Shown: positions 11,726 through 22,415, counted from the first letter of the stretch. The stretch is DNA of 64,000 nucleotides from Ananas comosus (GCF_001540865.1 NC_033625.1:13095480-13159479); one strand, 5' to 3'. Notes: generated by a model from the sequence alone, not told the origin. Translations and numbers: made by a program.

Positions 11726-11945
11726 GGCTAGAATACTTGTAAAAGTATCATAGGGGTGATACTTGTGTGTTGTTAGCCCTTGGATGGAGAGATGTGATGT
11801 TGAGATGATGGTGGTAGGTGGTGGGAGGTGGAATAGTGTTTAATCCAAGGGCTATTAATAATTAAAAAGTAGATCCAATGGCTTAAAACCTAATAGCACC
11901 ATGATGGTGATACTTGTAGAAGTATCATAGCTCAACTCTATATAT
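11684..11945. mobile_element. MITE headed by a (GA)n run
   Basis: (GA)n at 11688-11722 is followed by ACTTGTAAAAGTATCATAGG and, in the opposite sense near 11910, ACTTGTAGAAGTATCATAGC, with a body about GGATGGAGAGATGTGATG. Related elements occur at 16345, 23255 and 32640. No transposase is present; it is a non-autonomous short element. Confidence 0.5.
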
Positions 11946-12175
11946 ATATATGTATGATCAAAGAGGGAGAGAGGGGCCCACTACCCTTCTCTCCCTCAAG
12001 CGGGGTCCACTACCCCCCCTCCCTCACACGGTCCACCATGAGGTGCCCGCCCCGTGGACCGCGTGCAGGAACGCCGGTGAGCCCCGCCAGCTCCCCTCAC
12101 GCAGGGTCAACGATGGGACCCGCCGATTGCGGAGAGGGCAGCGTTAGTGTTCCCCTTTCATGTTTATAAATGACT

Positions 12176-12634
12176 AGTTATACCGGGAATAGGTACAACT
12201 ATGGATTTTTGTAAGAACAAGGGTATTTTTTATTTGGATGAAATTGTGAGTATAAGCTGGAACTAGAAAAATTGTGTTTGGATGGTTATTGGGAATAAGA
12301 GAAATAGTTGATGGTTATAAATAGAAAATAATGATATTACCTCTATAATTGAATTTAAATTTTTAAATTTTAAACTTATAATTTTAAATTGAAAATTTTA
12401 ACTTTTAAATTTTAAAATTTGAAATTAAAATTTAAAATTTAAATATTCAAATTTATAAATTTCAAATTTTAAATTTTAAATTTAAGACCAAATTTAAATT
12501 TGAAATATATAAAATATCAAATTTAAAATTTAAAAATTTATAATAATAATTTTAAATTTTAAACTTTAAAATTTACAATTTCTAATTTACAATTTTAATT
12601 TTAAAATTACAAAATTTAAATTCTAAATTTTAAA

Positions 12635-12681
<47 letters not shown>

Positions 12682-12850
12682 GTGGGTGGGAACATCCCAC
12701 CCCTTACTGGGTTATACCAGGTATAACCCTGTAAGGAGTGGGAACAATAGTTCCCACCATATCAAATTCTTGTTTGGGTATAAAGGGGGATAACCTCCTT
12801 ATCCCCCCCTTTATACCCGATCCAAATGGGGTGTTAGGGTTTTGAGGCCT
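12176..12850. mobile_element. AT-rich repeat element with GGATAACC-type hairpin end
   Basis: The left part (TATACCGGGAATAGG...TTTGGATG) is followed by about 290 bp of AAATTTTAAATTT low-complexity sequence, a (CT)n run at 12641-12679, and a right part rich in small palindromes (GGGGGATAACC/TTATCCCCCCC). Related pieces occur at 28200-28990, at 24010-24096 and near 48290-48346. Class is unknown. Confidence 0.4.
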
Positions 12851-12930
12851 GTAAATAGATGGCCGATCTCATTGTATTGGTACCTTTTAATTAATTAATA
12901 GTTAATTTTGTTGAGCATTATAGCTTGGAT

Positions 12931-13045
12931 TAGGGAGGTAAGGTATATCATCGGAGGCATCATAATCCCTCAAAAAATCACTACAAACATTTGGTAGGGA
13001 GGTAAGGTATATCATCGGAGGCATCATAATCCCTTGAAGAATCAC
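12931..13045. repeat. Two-unit tandem repeat, period 64 bp
   Basis: The block starting TAGGGAGGTAAGGTATATCA occurs at 12931 and again at 12995, with nearly identical following sequence (GGAGGCATCATAATCCCT). It lies within PDXK intronic or scrambled sequence. Confidence 0.8.
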
Positions 13046-13567
13046 CACAAACGTTAGGTATCAACCAACATTAGGACTAAGAGATAGAGGTGGATGATTT
13101 CTAGATGAAACAAATGAGGGAACGAATTGGTTAATATACTACAGAATTTGTTTATATCCAGTAAGGATACTTAGCTAATGATCAAAAATAGGGGATTAAT
13201 TAAGGAATCAATATTATTCAAAATATGAAAATCTTCAGTGTTCTTTACAAAGGAAAACTCTCTACAAGAAAACTCTTAACAAAAATAATGGGCTTTCATA
13301 GATTTTTTTTTTTTAAAAAAAATTGGTTCAATCATGCTAAGAAAATGATTATAGATACTGGTGCACAATATCTAAAAATACCTCATAGCATGTTATATAC
13401 TATAAGAAAAAAAATCTCACCTCCCTAGTTGTGGTGTCTTTTTTTTTGGTTTAATTTGAACAGTGATAGTGCTCTCACTATTCTCTTAAATACAGTATTA
13501 TCAGATATTTTTGCTGTAGTACTTGTAGTCTATGTTGATGTTCTCAATTAATTTGCATGATTTGCAG

Positions 13568-14689
13568 GGTCATCCTCCAGAACAATTTAAGATTGTGATA
13601 CCTAAGATACCTGCATATTTCACGGTATGCACTTTACAGTGTAATTTAGTTTCGTATTTTTGTATTATGAATGTTACTCTTCTTATTTACCTTTTCTTTG
13701 TTTTGTTCTTTTCCCTTCGACCACATCTACAGTAATCTTAGTTTAACATGCTACTAAAATAGATATCCCTTGGATTGTTTTTCATGTGTTAGATGTTTAA
13801 GCCATGTTGTCGCACTAATATTGTCATCTCTATGTTTACGGGGTAGTTCTGAAGATGACTTAAAGAGCCTTCAAACTTGGTGATTTTTTATCACTCCAAG
13901 TTAGTCTACTTTAGCCAAAATCAAACAAGAAATGTTGTGCCCTGGTTGGCACAGTACATGCTTTGAGGTTTGTCATGCTGACCCTTGACATGAAATAGCA
14001 TGCTGATGGCCTTATTCATCGGCATGATGTAGCATGCTCGGCACAGCTCAACACTTTAAATCCATGATGTGGCTCTTTCAAACGATTGATTGAAGGACAG
14101 AGCAAAACTTGAAACGGTGAAGGCTACTTTGGGTCGGATGAAAGACTAGTATAGTAGTCTCAATCTAGATGGGGGACTCATCAAATCATCATTTTTTGAT
14201 TAATAGTCTAAATTTGATACCATTAATCTTTCTCAACCTTACTCATATATATGATTTTCTATTGTTTCAACACGTTAGATCATTTCATCCTCATACATGG
14301 AAACTCTATCCATTGTGAAACTTATTTCAAATAAATGCAAATTTGCAACTTGTACCATTACCTCACCTTACTTACCTCAGTCCCTTTCTTTCCAGATAAA
14401 CTAATTAATTTAATTCTTTCCTACTTTATAAGTTGGCTACCTAGCCTTATTTGTTGCTTTGGGGTGTAACTTGCAGGGGACCGGAGATCTGATGACTGCA
14501 CTTTTGCTAGGATGGAGCAATGTATGTTTACCGTGTACCTTTTGCTAGATATCTGCATGAATTTGACTACTAATCTCACAGTATCATTAAACTCTGGATT
14601 TTATGTTGCTTTTTTTTTTTAAATTTTTTTATCAGAAATATCCTGATAATCTTGAGAGAGCATCAGAAATAGCTGTATCCAGTTTACAG
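13568..14689 (+). CDS. SOS4: Pyridoxal kinase, 3' middle exons
   Basis: Three phase-0 exons with GT-AG borders: 13568-13624 (GHPPEQFKIVIPKIPAYFT), 14477-14521 (GTGDLMTALLLGWSN) and 14636-14689 (KYPDNLERASEIAVSSLQ). GTGD is the conserved kinase motif; its Asp is the catalytic base in the pyridoxal kinase/ribokinase fold. The exons continue the PDXK reading after a missing central part, and the next exon is the one at 11120-11260. Split from exons 1-4 by more than 11 kb of retrotransposon and gaps, the gene may be intact in the plant but not in this assembly. Confidence 0.92.
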
Positions 14690-15010
14690 GTAATCTGTCT
14701 CTCATATTCTACTATAGCATTCCCCTTTTGCTTTTACATTTCCTGATCTACTGAGCACCGACTTGCTTTAAAGTTTTCTCTATTTGAGCCTTCTTGGTTT
14801 GCCTAGTTTGTTTGTGCAATCATGTTTGCAACAAGAGTACCAAGCTTTTATCCACATGTAGAGTTAGGAATATTGGGTTTGATCAATATTTGCCAAGTAT
14901 TTTTGCAGCTAGAGGATCCTTCTCTGATTCACATGCCATAGAGTTATATTTACACTGTAGATCACTTCAGTGAATCCTTCTCATAGAAACTGAATAGCTC
15001 AAACACGAGT

Positions 15011-15535
15011 TGAGATGGTGTGCTTTTAGAAGCACGGAGACTTCTGTACTTGCAAGTTTTTCAATGAGAGACTTCTGAATCGACAATCGGTTTTGGTAGA
15101 CTCTAGACTATTTAGAGTCTCAAGAAATTTTTACACTTTTTCAATATCAATTACCTAGTGACTTGAAGGGCTAAAAAATCGATGATTTTAATGGTTGATA
15201 TGAGCTGTTTGCAAGTTTAACGGTATAAAACATCCAAATTAGGTGAAATTTTAATTAAAATTTTTTTATTAGTAATCTAGTATCTCTAATTTGAAATTTT
15301 AGTGTTCTATAATCATTTTTTATGAAATTTTTATTTTTCAACCGTTCAGTTTGAAGCCATTCAATCACTATGTAAATAATATAAAAAATTCAAGAAATTT
15401 GTTTTCTAAATAGTGTAGATAATCAAGATTAAGTTTAATGGTTCTGACCGTCGATTCAGAAGTCCTTTCATCAAAAGTAACTTGAAAGCATGGAGGCCTC
15501 TGTGCTTCTAAAAATGCTCCAGCTCAAAGTCATTC
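15011..15535. mobile_element. Foldback MITE, AGCACGGAG family, copy 1
   Basis: The left end GCTTTTAGAAGCACGGAGAC and the right end, read in reverse complement (TTTTTAGAAGCACAGAGGCC), form long imperfect terminal inverted repeats of at least 45 bp. The body holds AGCCATTCAATCACTATG and a CCGTCGATTCAGAAG motif also found in copies at 23060, 24098, 29884 and 35625. It sits in the last PDXK intron and has no coding capacity. Confidence 0.65.
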
Positions 15536-15901
15536 TAACACTGGTTTAAATCATAAAAAAGACTCCAACTTTCCCTATAAAGTTCTATGACTTCAATGAA
15601 AATTGTTTGGCTTTAAGCGGGCTGTGAAATCTGTTGTTAAACATCAACTAGACCAAAAAATTAACTTAAAATTCATAACTCATCTACAACTCCTTCAAGA
15701 AACCAAATAGTTAATCCCTTTGAATAAGTCTCCATGTGCATCCCTTACATTCCAAACAATGATTCAACAAGTTCAGTCCTTCCTACTTCATCGATCTCTG
15801 TGATCTGTGAATGAAATTCGCCCGCGGGTGCACTGTACAATCTTCCAGCAATTGAGCAATATAGGATGATGAATTTGGTCTACGAGCGTCTCTGTTCTTT
15901 C

Positions 15902-16000
15902 TTGTCTTAGCTTGTTCTTTTTATATTTTGGTTGAATTTATATGCATAATCTGCATTTTTCTCTGCTCAACTGGCTATATTGCTAAACCCGGAACATCCT
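15902..16000 (+). repeat. 99-bp perfect duplicate of 10964-11062 (contig overlap)
   Basis: Bases 15902-16000 are identical to 10964-11062. One copy ends at the single N at 16001 and the other begins at a 100-N gap. This is the pattern of two overlapping contig ends that were not joined. Confidence 0.93.
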
Positions 16001-16208
16001 NATAAAACATAATAACTAAGTACAACTTTTACAGGCAAAACACCAAATTTTGATCCTAAATTAAATTTTTTTGAAATGTCCTCAAAATTGGCAAAACTTA
16101 TATATGGTGTCGCAGTTGTCAATAGAGTTAAAGAGTCAAAAAAATTTAATTTAGGATCAAAATTTGGTGTTTTGCCTGTAAAAGTTGTACTTAGTTATTA
16201 TGTTTTAT
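16001..16208. repeat. N joint followed by a 71-bp perfect inverted repeat
   Basis: After the single N at 16001, bases from 16002 (ATAAAACATAATAACTAAGT...) recur as an exact reverse complement ending at 16208, with a loop of about 65 bp. It could be a small foldback MITE or a read-end palindrome artefact, because the left arm begins exactly at the joint. Confidence 0.8.
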
Positions 16209-16344
16209 ATGCTTATTGAAGTAGCTGTTATTTTATACCAATTACTATAGTTGATCAAAGCACATGGAATTATGATTCAGTACCAGCAACAGTTAATATT
16301 TCTTATAATAATAATAATAATAAAAAATATATATTTGTTAATAG

Positions 16345-16655
16345 AAGTTGGACTGGAATATCATTAATAGTTTTTACCGTCTTTTGCTATCGAGTTTTTA
16401 ATCTTTGGATGAAAGATTATAGGGTTAGGATGATAGTAGGGTTAGGATGAAAAACCCTATTAATATTATTAATAGGATTTGTCTGAAAAAGCCCTGGAAG
16501 GGTTTAGTGGTGATTCCCCTAGAGTTGAGTGGATGGTTGGTTAAATAGTATGATCCAAAGGGTAAAATTGATTCAAGTGTAGATTTAACGGCTAAAAAAT
16601 CGATAGCAAAAGAGTCTAAATACTGTTAATAGCATTTCAGCTCAACTTTTGTTAA
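16345..16655. mobile_element. MITE, GGAATAT/CATTAATAG family
   Basis: The termini GTTGGACTGGAATATCATTA and, reversed, GTTGAGCTGAAATGCTATTA are inverted repeats. The body has GGATGGTTGGTTAAATAGTATGATC, shared with copies at 23255 and 23640 and, reversed, 32640. It is non-coding. Confidence 0.6.
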
Positions 16656-16960
16656 TAGATCGTAAACTATTGCACCGAATCATTTTTTAATTTAAGAATA
16701 GTTTATGTTTTTGGAAACTTATTTGGCTCACATTTTGTGAAGCTAAAAGGTTATCACTCTTGTTTTCTGATGTATTCTTGTTTGCAAAGAACATTTGATG
16801 CCATGTGGTTCTACACTTCTACTACACCTTCAATCAGTGCCTTCCAAAACATTGAGAATTTTTGCCTTTGCGGACTTCGCCCTAGTTTGGAATTGCTGTC
16901 TAAAAGCATCTGCTTTCATACTTTGAAAGGCTCAAAATGTTTGGAAGCGCTTTTTAACTC

Positions 16961-16991
<31 letters not shown>

Positions 16992-17289
16992 TTTTTTTTA
17001 TTTTTATGTTTTGGACCATACAAAGTATGAAGCAGTGTTTTTAAACATTACAGTCCCAAATTAGGTCTTGTAGATGTGAGAGTATAGATTTAGGCATGTT
17101 TTAAATGCTAGGGATATATTGAGATGATAACATAGCTTGTTGGATGTGAGAGTTGAACCTAGGAGAGAAATTTAGGAAAAATTAATCTGTGGGTCATTTC
17201 AGATATTGAACCCTAAAATTCTAACTAATCCAATCACTTGGACACCCTTTGGTGAGAATAGATAAAATATAGAATATATGATATACCTA
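16656..17289. other. Intergenic, no gene seen
   Basis: This is AT-rich sequence with a (TTTTTTTA)n-like stretch at 16962-17003. No exon, RNA gene or defined repeat is recognised apart from that simple repeat. Confidence 0.4.
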
Positions 17290-17402
17290 TTGAAGCTTAT
17301 TTAGTTCAAAGAGTTCGAGTCATAAGGTTTGGGCTTAACAATACGCATCGACTCTTTTCTTTTTACATGTGGGACTAACTTTGACGTGCAAACATTCCTA
17401 AA

Positions 17403-17458
<56 letters not shown>

Positions 17459-18660
17459 CAATACTATTTGATGAGAATGGATATAGTGTTGTATATGACA
17501 CATCCGTTGAGAGAGAGAGAGAATCAACACTATCTGATGAGAATGGATATAATATCAAATATGACGCATCTGTCAAAATTCATTTGATATAAAAGTTTAA
17601 GTTATAAGGTTTCGGCCTGATAGTATGTATCGACTATTATCATTTTCTTTTCGTTTTACAGTAGGACTATCTTTTACACATGAACATACCGAGTAAGAGA
17701 AAGAACGAGAGAGAAAAGAGAGACTTGTCATGGTGCTACCATGACCGCGAGGTGGGAAGCGTAGGAGTAGGAGAAAATGGAGGTACCAGAGGAGACAATA
17801 GAGGATCCATGGCAAGAGAAGCAATGGCGGCGACGCGCTTGGTAAAGAAGAAGGCTATTCGGGTTTTGGGCTCGCGCTCCCTCACTGTAGCCTCACTCAA
17901 TCCGCCTCCGAAGCCGCAGCGGTGCGATCAATGGGAAAGGGTCGGTTCGGGTGCCGGGTTCGCACCTCCTCACTATGACGACGGGACCCGGATCCGCATT
18001 TAGCTTCGGATGCGGGTTGAACTATGTGTGGGCCGGCCCAAGTGAGGGATCCAGCGTGAGACAGAATTGAACCCACTATGGCTCATGTAGTTTAAATACA
18101 ATTACATTCATATCCCTGTCCATTGTAACTCTTACAATCTGGTCCTCGTAATTAGTAGAGTATAAATAGCAAGCTAACAATGTAATGAATCAAGCAGAAA
18201 ATTGAATAAAATTCCTTTTTCCCCAATTATCTCTCTTCTCTTCTTCTCCTCTCGATCCCTCTTCTTCTCCTCTACTCGAACTCCTCTCTCCTCTTCTCTC
18301 AAGCTCCTCTCTATCCCTGGTTCGTACTCATCTCATCCCCGTCAAGCTGATGACCAATTGAATTGGAAGGTGGAGCCATTTCCCATCATCTCCAATTCTA
18401 CTCATCCTCAGCATCAACCAGCTTCACAGGAGAGCAATTGGATCAGGTATCCAATTTACATCATCTCCCATAGCCATCCAAACTGATACGGTGGTTGCTA
18501 TAGGATCAGTTTATTACAAGACTCAACACAATCCGATGAGAATGAATATAATATTAAATATGACACATGAAGTTTAAGCCATAAGAATTAATTTGGTTTG
18601 ATAATATATATCGACCATTATCATTTTACATGTGGGACTTACTTTTACACATCAACAAAC

Positions 18661-18700
<40 letters not shown>
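17290..18700. repeat. Three copies of a 110-bp segment, each ending in (GA)n, with nested insertion
   Basis: Segments at about 17305-17405, 17590-17705 and 18560-18665 share the order GTTTAAG-TATAAGG-...-TATCGACTATTATCATTTT-...-GGGACTA-...-TTTTACAC and lead into GA-rich runs (17404-17455, about 17695-17725, 18663-18697). Between them lies a second shared block (TGATGAGAATGGATATA) at 17470, 17534 and 18535. About 800 bp (17725-18520) interrupts the third unit. Confidence 0.55.
18030..18530 (+). mobile_element. Possible LTR fragment (TATA box, R/U5-like)
   Basis: GAGTATAAATAGCAAGCTAA at 18160 resembles an LTR TATA box and start site, followed by ATTGAATAAAATTCC (polyadenylation signal AATAAA) and a long CT-rich leader. 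This layout is common in Copia-type LTRs. No primer-binding site or coding domain was recognised, so the call is tentative. Confidence 0.3.
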
Positions 18701-19028
18701 GTTTCATGCAAGAAACTAGATACTTGACATGCAAGTATCTCTCCATATTCTATTATAACCATATGGATTTCACTTCACAAACCAAAATTTAATTTGTCAT
18801 TGGTGATTCAAAACCCTTATCACTTAGTGCACTATCAAATGCTAAATGAATCTTTTTTCTCCTTATTTTGAACCAATCTTCACAGAATAAACTAATGACC
18901 AAGTAAGAAGAGGCTACTATATATGAAGTAATGCTTTAGAATGATAGCATTTGCCATAAACCTTTGTACCCCAATCAATTGTTCATAGAGTTAATTGCTT
19001 GAAGCTTTGAGAACACATTAACTCTTTT

Positions 19029-19082
19029 TTAATTCACAAGCTTCATGGGCCTCATCATCGCATTGTCTTCATGATCCAAAAT
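19029..19082 (-). pseudogene. Orphan last exon of an LPR1-like multicopper oxidase
   Basis: Minus strand: a GCAATGCAG acceptor, then 18 codons reading ILDHEDNAMMRPMKLVN and TAA. The length (54 bp), phase and residues are those of the last exon of the intact LPR1-like gene at 24690-29376 ([17 protein letters not shown]). The His of LDHED is a copper ligand. No matching upstream exons exist between here and 24690. It is therefore a remnant of a tandem duplicate, or its body was lost by deletion or assembly. Confidence 0.8.
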
Positions 19083-20350
19083 CTGCATTGCAATTATGGA
19101 AATAATAATTGAAAAAAAAACAAAAGTTAGCTAAACCTTGGAATGTGTATTTGAAATGAAAAAAATTACACTATTATACCAATACCAATGAAAGAAAATT
19201 AACAATAGAAGAGCCAAATGCTTGAATCTATGGTTTAGATTTTGATTTAATATCATTTTTATGACTATGAGTATTTACAGTGGTTACAGTAATCAGGGTG
19301 ATGATATTAATAGCTATGAAAGTGACTAGATTTATTGAATGTGATTAGCGCATGGTAAATTTAGATCTAATAATATTGTTGATCCTTTGGTAAGATTGGA
19401 CAAGATTTGCTCAAACTTACCTAATCTGAGACGGAGCCATAGTGAGGCACACAGTGGCCACGGCCTTTCTCAACTTTTAAAAATTACATATAAGTCCTTT
19501 ATAGTAAAAATTAAAATATTATAAATTTAAGTTTTAGGAGGGCCAAATTGATTTGTTTTTTAATAAAATTTGTGTTCCAATATTTTTCCGAACCCCTTGG
19601 ATCTTTTCCTTTAGCTCTTATAGTCTTGCTCCTTCTTGAGTGTATTGTCGGTGCTATTCTTAGTAATAGATAGCCGGTAAACATGACAAACTTCTTTTTC
19701 TTACAATCTGAGGTCGAATCTTTTTTTTTTCTGCCAAATCTAAATATAGGCTAAATTACAAAAAGCCTTTCTTGCGTCTAATCCCATCTTAATGACACTC
19801 CTACATTAAAAGTTAGTGTTAATTACCTCCCTGCATTTAATTTGTCTTTGTTTCAAAATAAGTTCAAAAATTTAGATTAATTGTTGAATTCAGCTTTAAA
19901 ACTTTATAGAAATAAATTAGTAGATAAGTTAGTTATAATTATGTAGTAGAATCATAAAAAATTGAATAAATTATTTTAAGATATTATTAACTTTGATAGT
20001 ATTAGCAAAATAAGAGATTGTTTTTATCTAATTTTTTACCTGAGTTACAAGTTAAACAATGTAATATATCAGCTGGTTTTTAGTAAAACTTTACAACCTA
20101 ATTTGCCGATTATTTTAAATTTTCAAATCTATTGAAAATAGCTATAAAGTACCGAAAAATAATTAATGCAAAAAATAAATGAATTTTGATCTATACTTAC
20201 ATTTTATACATAAACCATTATTATATTTTAAGTGGGTAGGGACCACTACATCCTATTTACATTCTTGTAGTTCAATCAAATATCTTTTCTATCATAAAAA
20301 TTATTTGGGATAATTGCCTATATAACTTTTAAAACTTTGAAAATATTTTA
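19083..20350. other. Intergenic AT-rich sequence, no gene seen
   Basis: This is upstream of the orphan LPR1-like exon, where its larger exons would be expected. Only AT-rich non-coding DNA with dispersed-repeat flavour is seen, for example near 19750 and 20300. No copper-site motif can be read in any frame. Confidence 0.5.
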
Positions 20351-20684
20351 TTTATTCTTTTTTTTTTCTTTCCAATTTTCCTCTCATATGTTCATCCGTT
20401 ATTCTAAAATATCCCTACAGTTACCATCCGTTAAGTTAACTTAGATTAAACATGAGTTAAATATCTACTAGAGTTAAAAAAATCAAAATAACTCTTTATC
20501 CTTAACTTAAGGGCAANATTTATTCTTTTTTTTTTCTTTCCAATTTTCCTCTCATATGTTCATCCGTTATTCTAAAATATCCCTACAGTTACCATCCGTT
20601 AAGTTAACTTAGATTAAACATGAGTTAAATATCTACTAGAGTTAAAAAAATCAAAATAACTCTTTATCCTTAACTTAAGGGCAA
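20351..20684. repeat. 166-bp direct duplication around an N (20517)
   Basis: 20351-20516 is repeated at 20518-20684 with only a homopolymer-length difference, and a single N separates the copies. Like the 16001 joint, this looks like two overlapping contig ends abutted instead of merged. Confidence 0.9.
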
Positions 20685-20799
20685 ATAAGAAATGTCGGTG
20701 ATAGTAGAAGGGTATATTTGAAAAGAACAAATAAGAAAAGTCGGTGATAGTAGAAGGTGTCGAATCGTTGGCGCTAACCATTAATCTCAAAAGTTCGAG

Positions 20800-21058
20800 T
20801 GTTAAAAATATTTAAACACCGTTCTCTAATAGCTTAAGCTTTTAGAGTACAACGATTGTTTCACATGGTATCAGAGAAGAAGGTCCTGAGTTCGAGTCAC
20901 GCCAGGCTCCTAGCATATTAATTTCCTCCCATTTAATTCAAGCCCATGTCATGGGCCGATTAAAAAGTTTCGAGCCCAGACGTGAGGGGGAGTGTTAAAA
21001 ATGTTTAAACACCGTTCTCTAACAGCTTAAGCTTTTAGAGTACAACGGTTGTTTCACA
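20800..21058 (+). mobile_element. Complete SMART (very small TRIM) LTR retrotransposon
   Basis: The 66-bp LTRs at 20800-20865 and 20993-21058 (TGTTAAAAAT...TTTCACA) differ at 3 positions. A tRNA-Met primer-binding site, TGGTATCAGAG, starts directly after LTR1 at 20866. A purine tract, GTGAGGGGGAG, precedes LTR2. Perfect 5-bp target duplications TCGAG flank it (20795-20799 and 21059-21063). The total is 259 bp with no coding capacity; mobilisation would need proteins from other elements. All the hallmarks of the SMART class are present. Confidence 0.92.
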
Positions 21059-21129
21059 TCGAGCTATTAGAAATATACAACTAATTCACTTAAAATGTAC
21101 AGATACAACGCCCATGGGTCTCAATTGTG

Positions 21130-21260
21130 ACTCGGCCTAACCAGCCTCACGCTACTTCGAACATAATTCGGCCTAACCAGCCTCACGCCACTTCGAACAT
21201 GATTCGGCCCACCCAGTCTCACGCCATTCTGAATATGACTCGGCCCAACATGACCTCTCG
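21130..21260. repeat. 36-bp tandem repeat, about 3.6 copies
   Basis: Units begin at 21130, 21166, 21202 and 21238 with the consensus ATTCGGCCTAACCAGCCTCA followed by CGCCACTTCGAACATG. Divergence rises towards the right. On the minus strand a Pol III B-box-like stretch (CAAGTTCGACTCCCG) lies upstream at about 21330-21345, so the array could be part of a tRNA-related repeat. Confidence 0.8.
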
Positions 21261-21756
21261 CTACAGGGTAGAATGCTGGTCCATTTAAGCCAACCGAAAT
21301 GAGGGGAGAAATGATATATATCCTGATCGGGAGTCGAACTTGTGACCTTTCCTTCACGTGTGGGGGTATCAAAGTGATATGTGATGCTCGATCTTACATA
21401 CATATGACTATACAAGGGATTGTTTGGTTGTTTATAATTACAGCTGTATTGTAATTGTAATTATATATAGTTTTGAATTTGGTCTTTATTTTAATGCATT
21501 TAAATTCAATTGCAAGAGAAGGCTTAAGTGTAGTAGCTAGAACTACGCCTAATTTGGCCCTTGTTCCAATTGCAGCACTTAGAGAGAGTAATTTTAAACA
21601 AAAGGTAAACTTTTCCCTCCAACAACTTTTGTAATAATTTTTTTTTCCTTTTTATATATTAGACAATATCACCGTCCCACATATTAAATAATAAAAATTC
21701 GTAAATACACTTTTCAACCGTGTATAATCTAGCAAAGTATTTATAGTTACAGTACT

Positions 21757-21757
21757 T

Positions 21758-21831
<74 letters not shown>

Positions 21832-22025
21832 CTTCTTTTATAAGCATGGAAGTATTTGTGCTTATGACTTTTAACAGTCGGATCGTCTCACGATCTGTAC
21901 AGTACTATTAACGATATGTCCTATTAAGTTATCTTTACTAGTGCCGTACGAATCTTGAAGTGATCCAACGATTAAAAAATCACAAACACATTGAGCTTCT
22001 ATACTTTTAAAGGCACAAGAACTCA

Positions 22026-22056
<31 letters not shown>

Positions 22057-22078
22057 AAGAGAGTGAGAGAGAGAGAGT
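21757..22078. mobile_element. Short foldback element bounded by (TA)n(GA)n and (CT)n
   Basis: (TA)n at 21757-21782 and (GA)n at 21784-21828 are followed by GAGCTTCTTTTATAAGC. About 200 bp later comes a reverse-oriented GAACTCAAAGCTC and (CT)n at 22028-22056. The microsatellite thus forms the outer part of an imperfect inverted repeat. Inner arms share a TTTGTG...TTTTTAA...GGATC pattern. Confidence 0.5.
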
Positions 22079-22415
22079 TGAATTACTGTACTTTTAAAAT
22101 CACACAAGTATTTGTGCTTGTAAATTTTTAAGATGTTGCATCACCTTAAAATACGTACAACACTGTTAATAATGTATTCTAACTTTAATATTTCTGTAAC
22201 GGCTTTATCTCAGAAAAAAAAAAGAATGGACCGAAAATGATTCACTCCGAATTAAGATCGCAAAAAAGGAAGAAACCCCGAGAAAAAAATCGTCTTATGA
22301 AAATTAAAAAAATTGTGGCAGAATGTACTATTTAATTTTTCACATCCATAACATAACATTCATGCATTGACCAATTGTAAAAAAAAAAAAAAAATTATGA
22401 ATATATATTAATAGG

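Noticed and set aside
17680..18003. 107-codon frame in a GC-richer patch
   Set aside because: No recognisable family or start context; it lies within repeat modules and is more likely retroelement-derived.
18202..18486. Ser-rich 94-codon frame
   Set aside because: Composition follows a CT-rich leader-like sequence; no domain and no splice context.
20866..20900. tRNA-like GTTCGAGTC sequence
   Set aside because: It is the region next to a retrotransposon primer-binding site, with no cloverleaf; no true tRNA gene was recognised in the window.
21130..21260. CRISPR-like regularly spaced repeats
   Set aside because: The units are contiguous 36-bp tandem repeats without unique spacers, in a plant genome.
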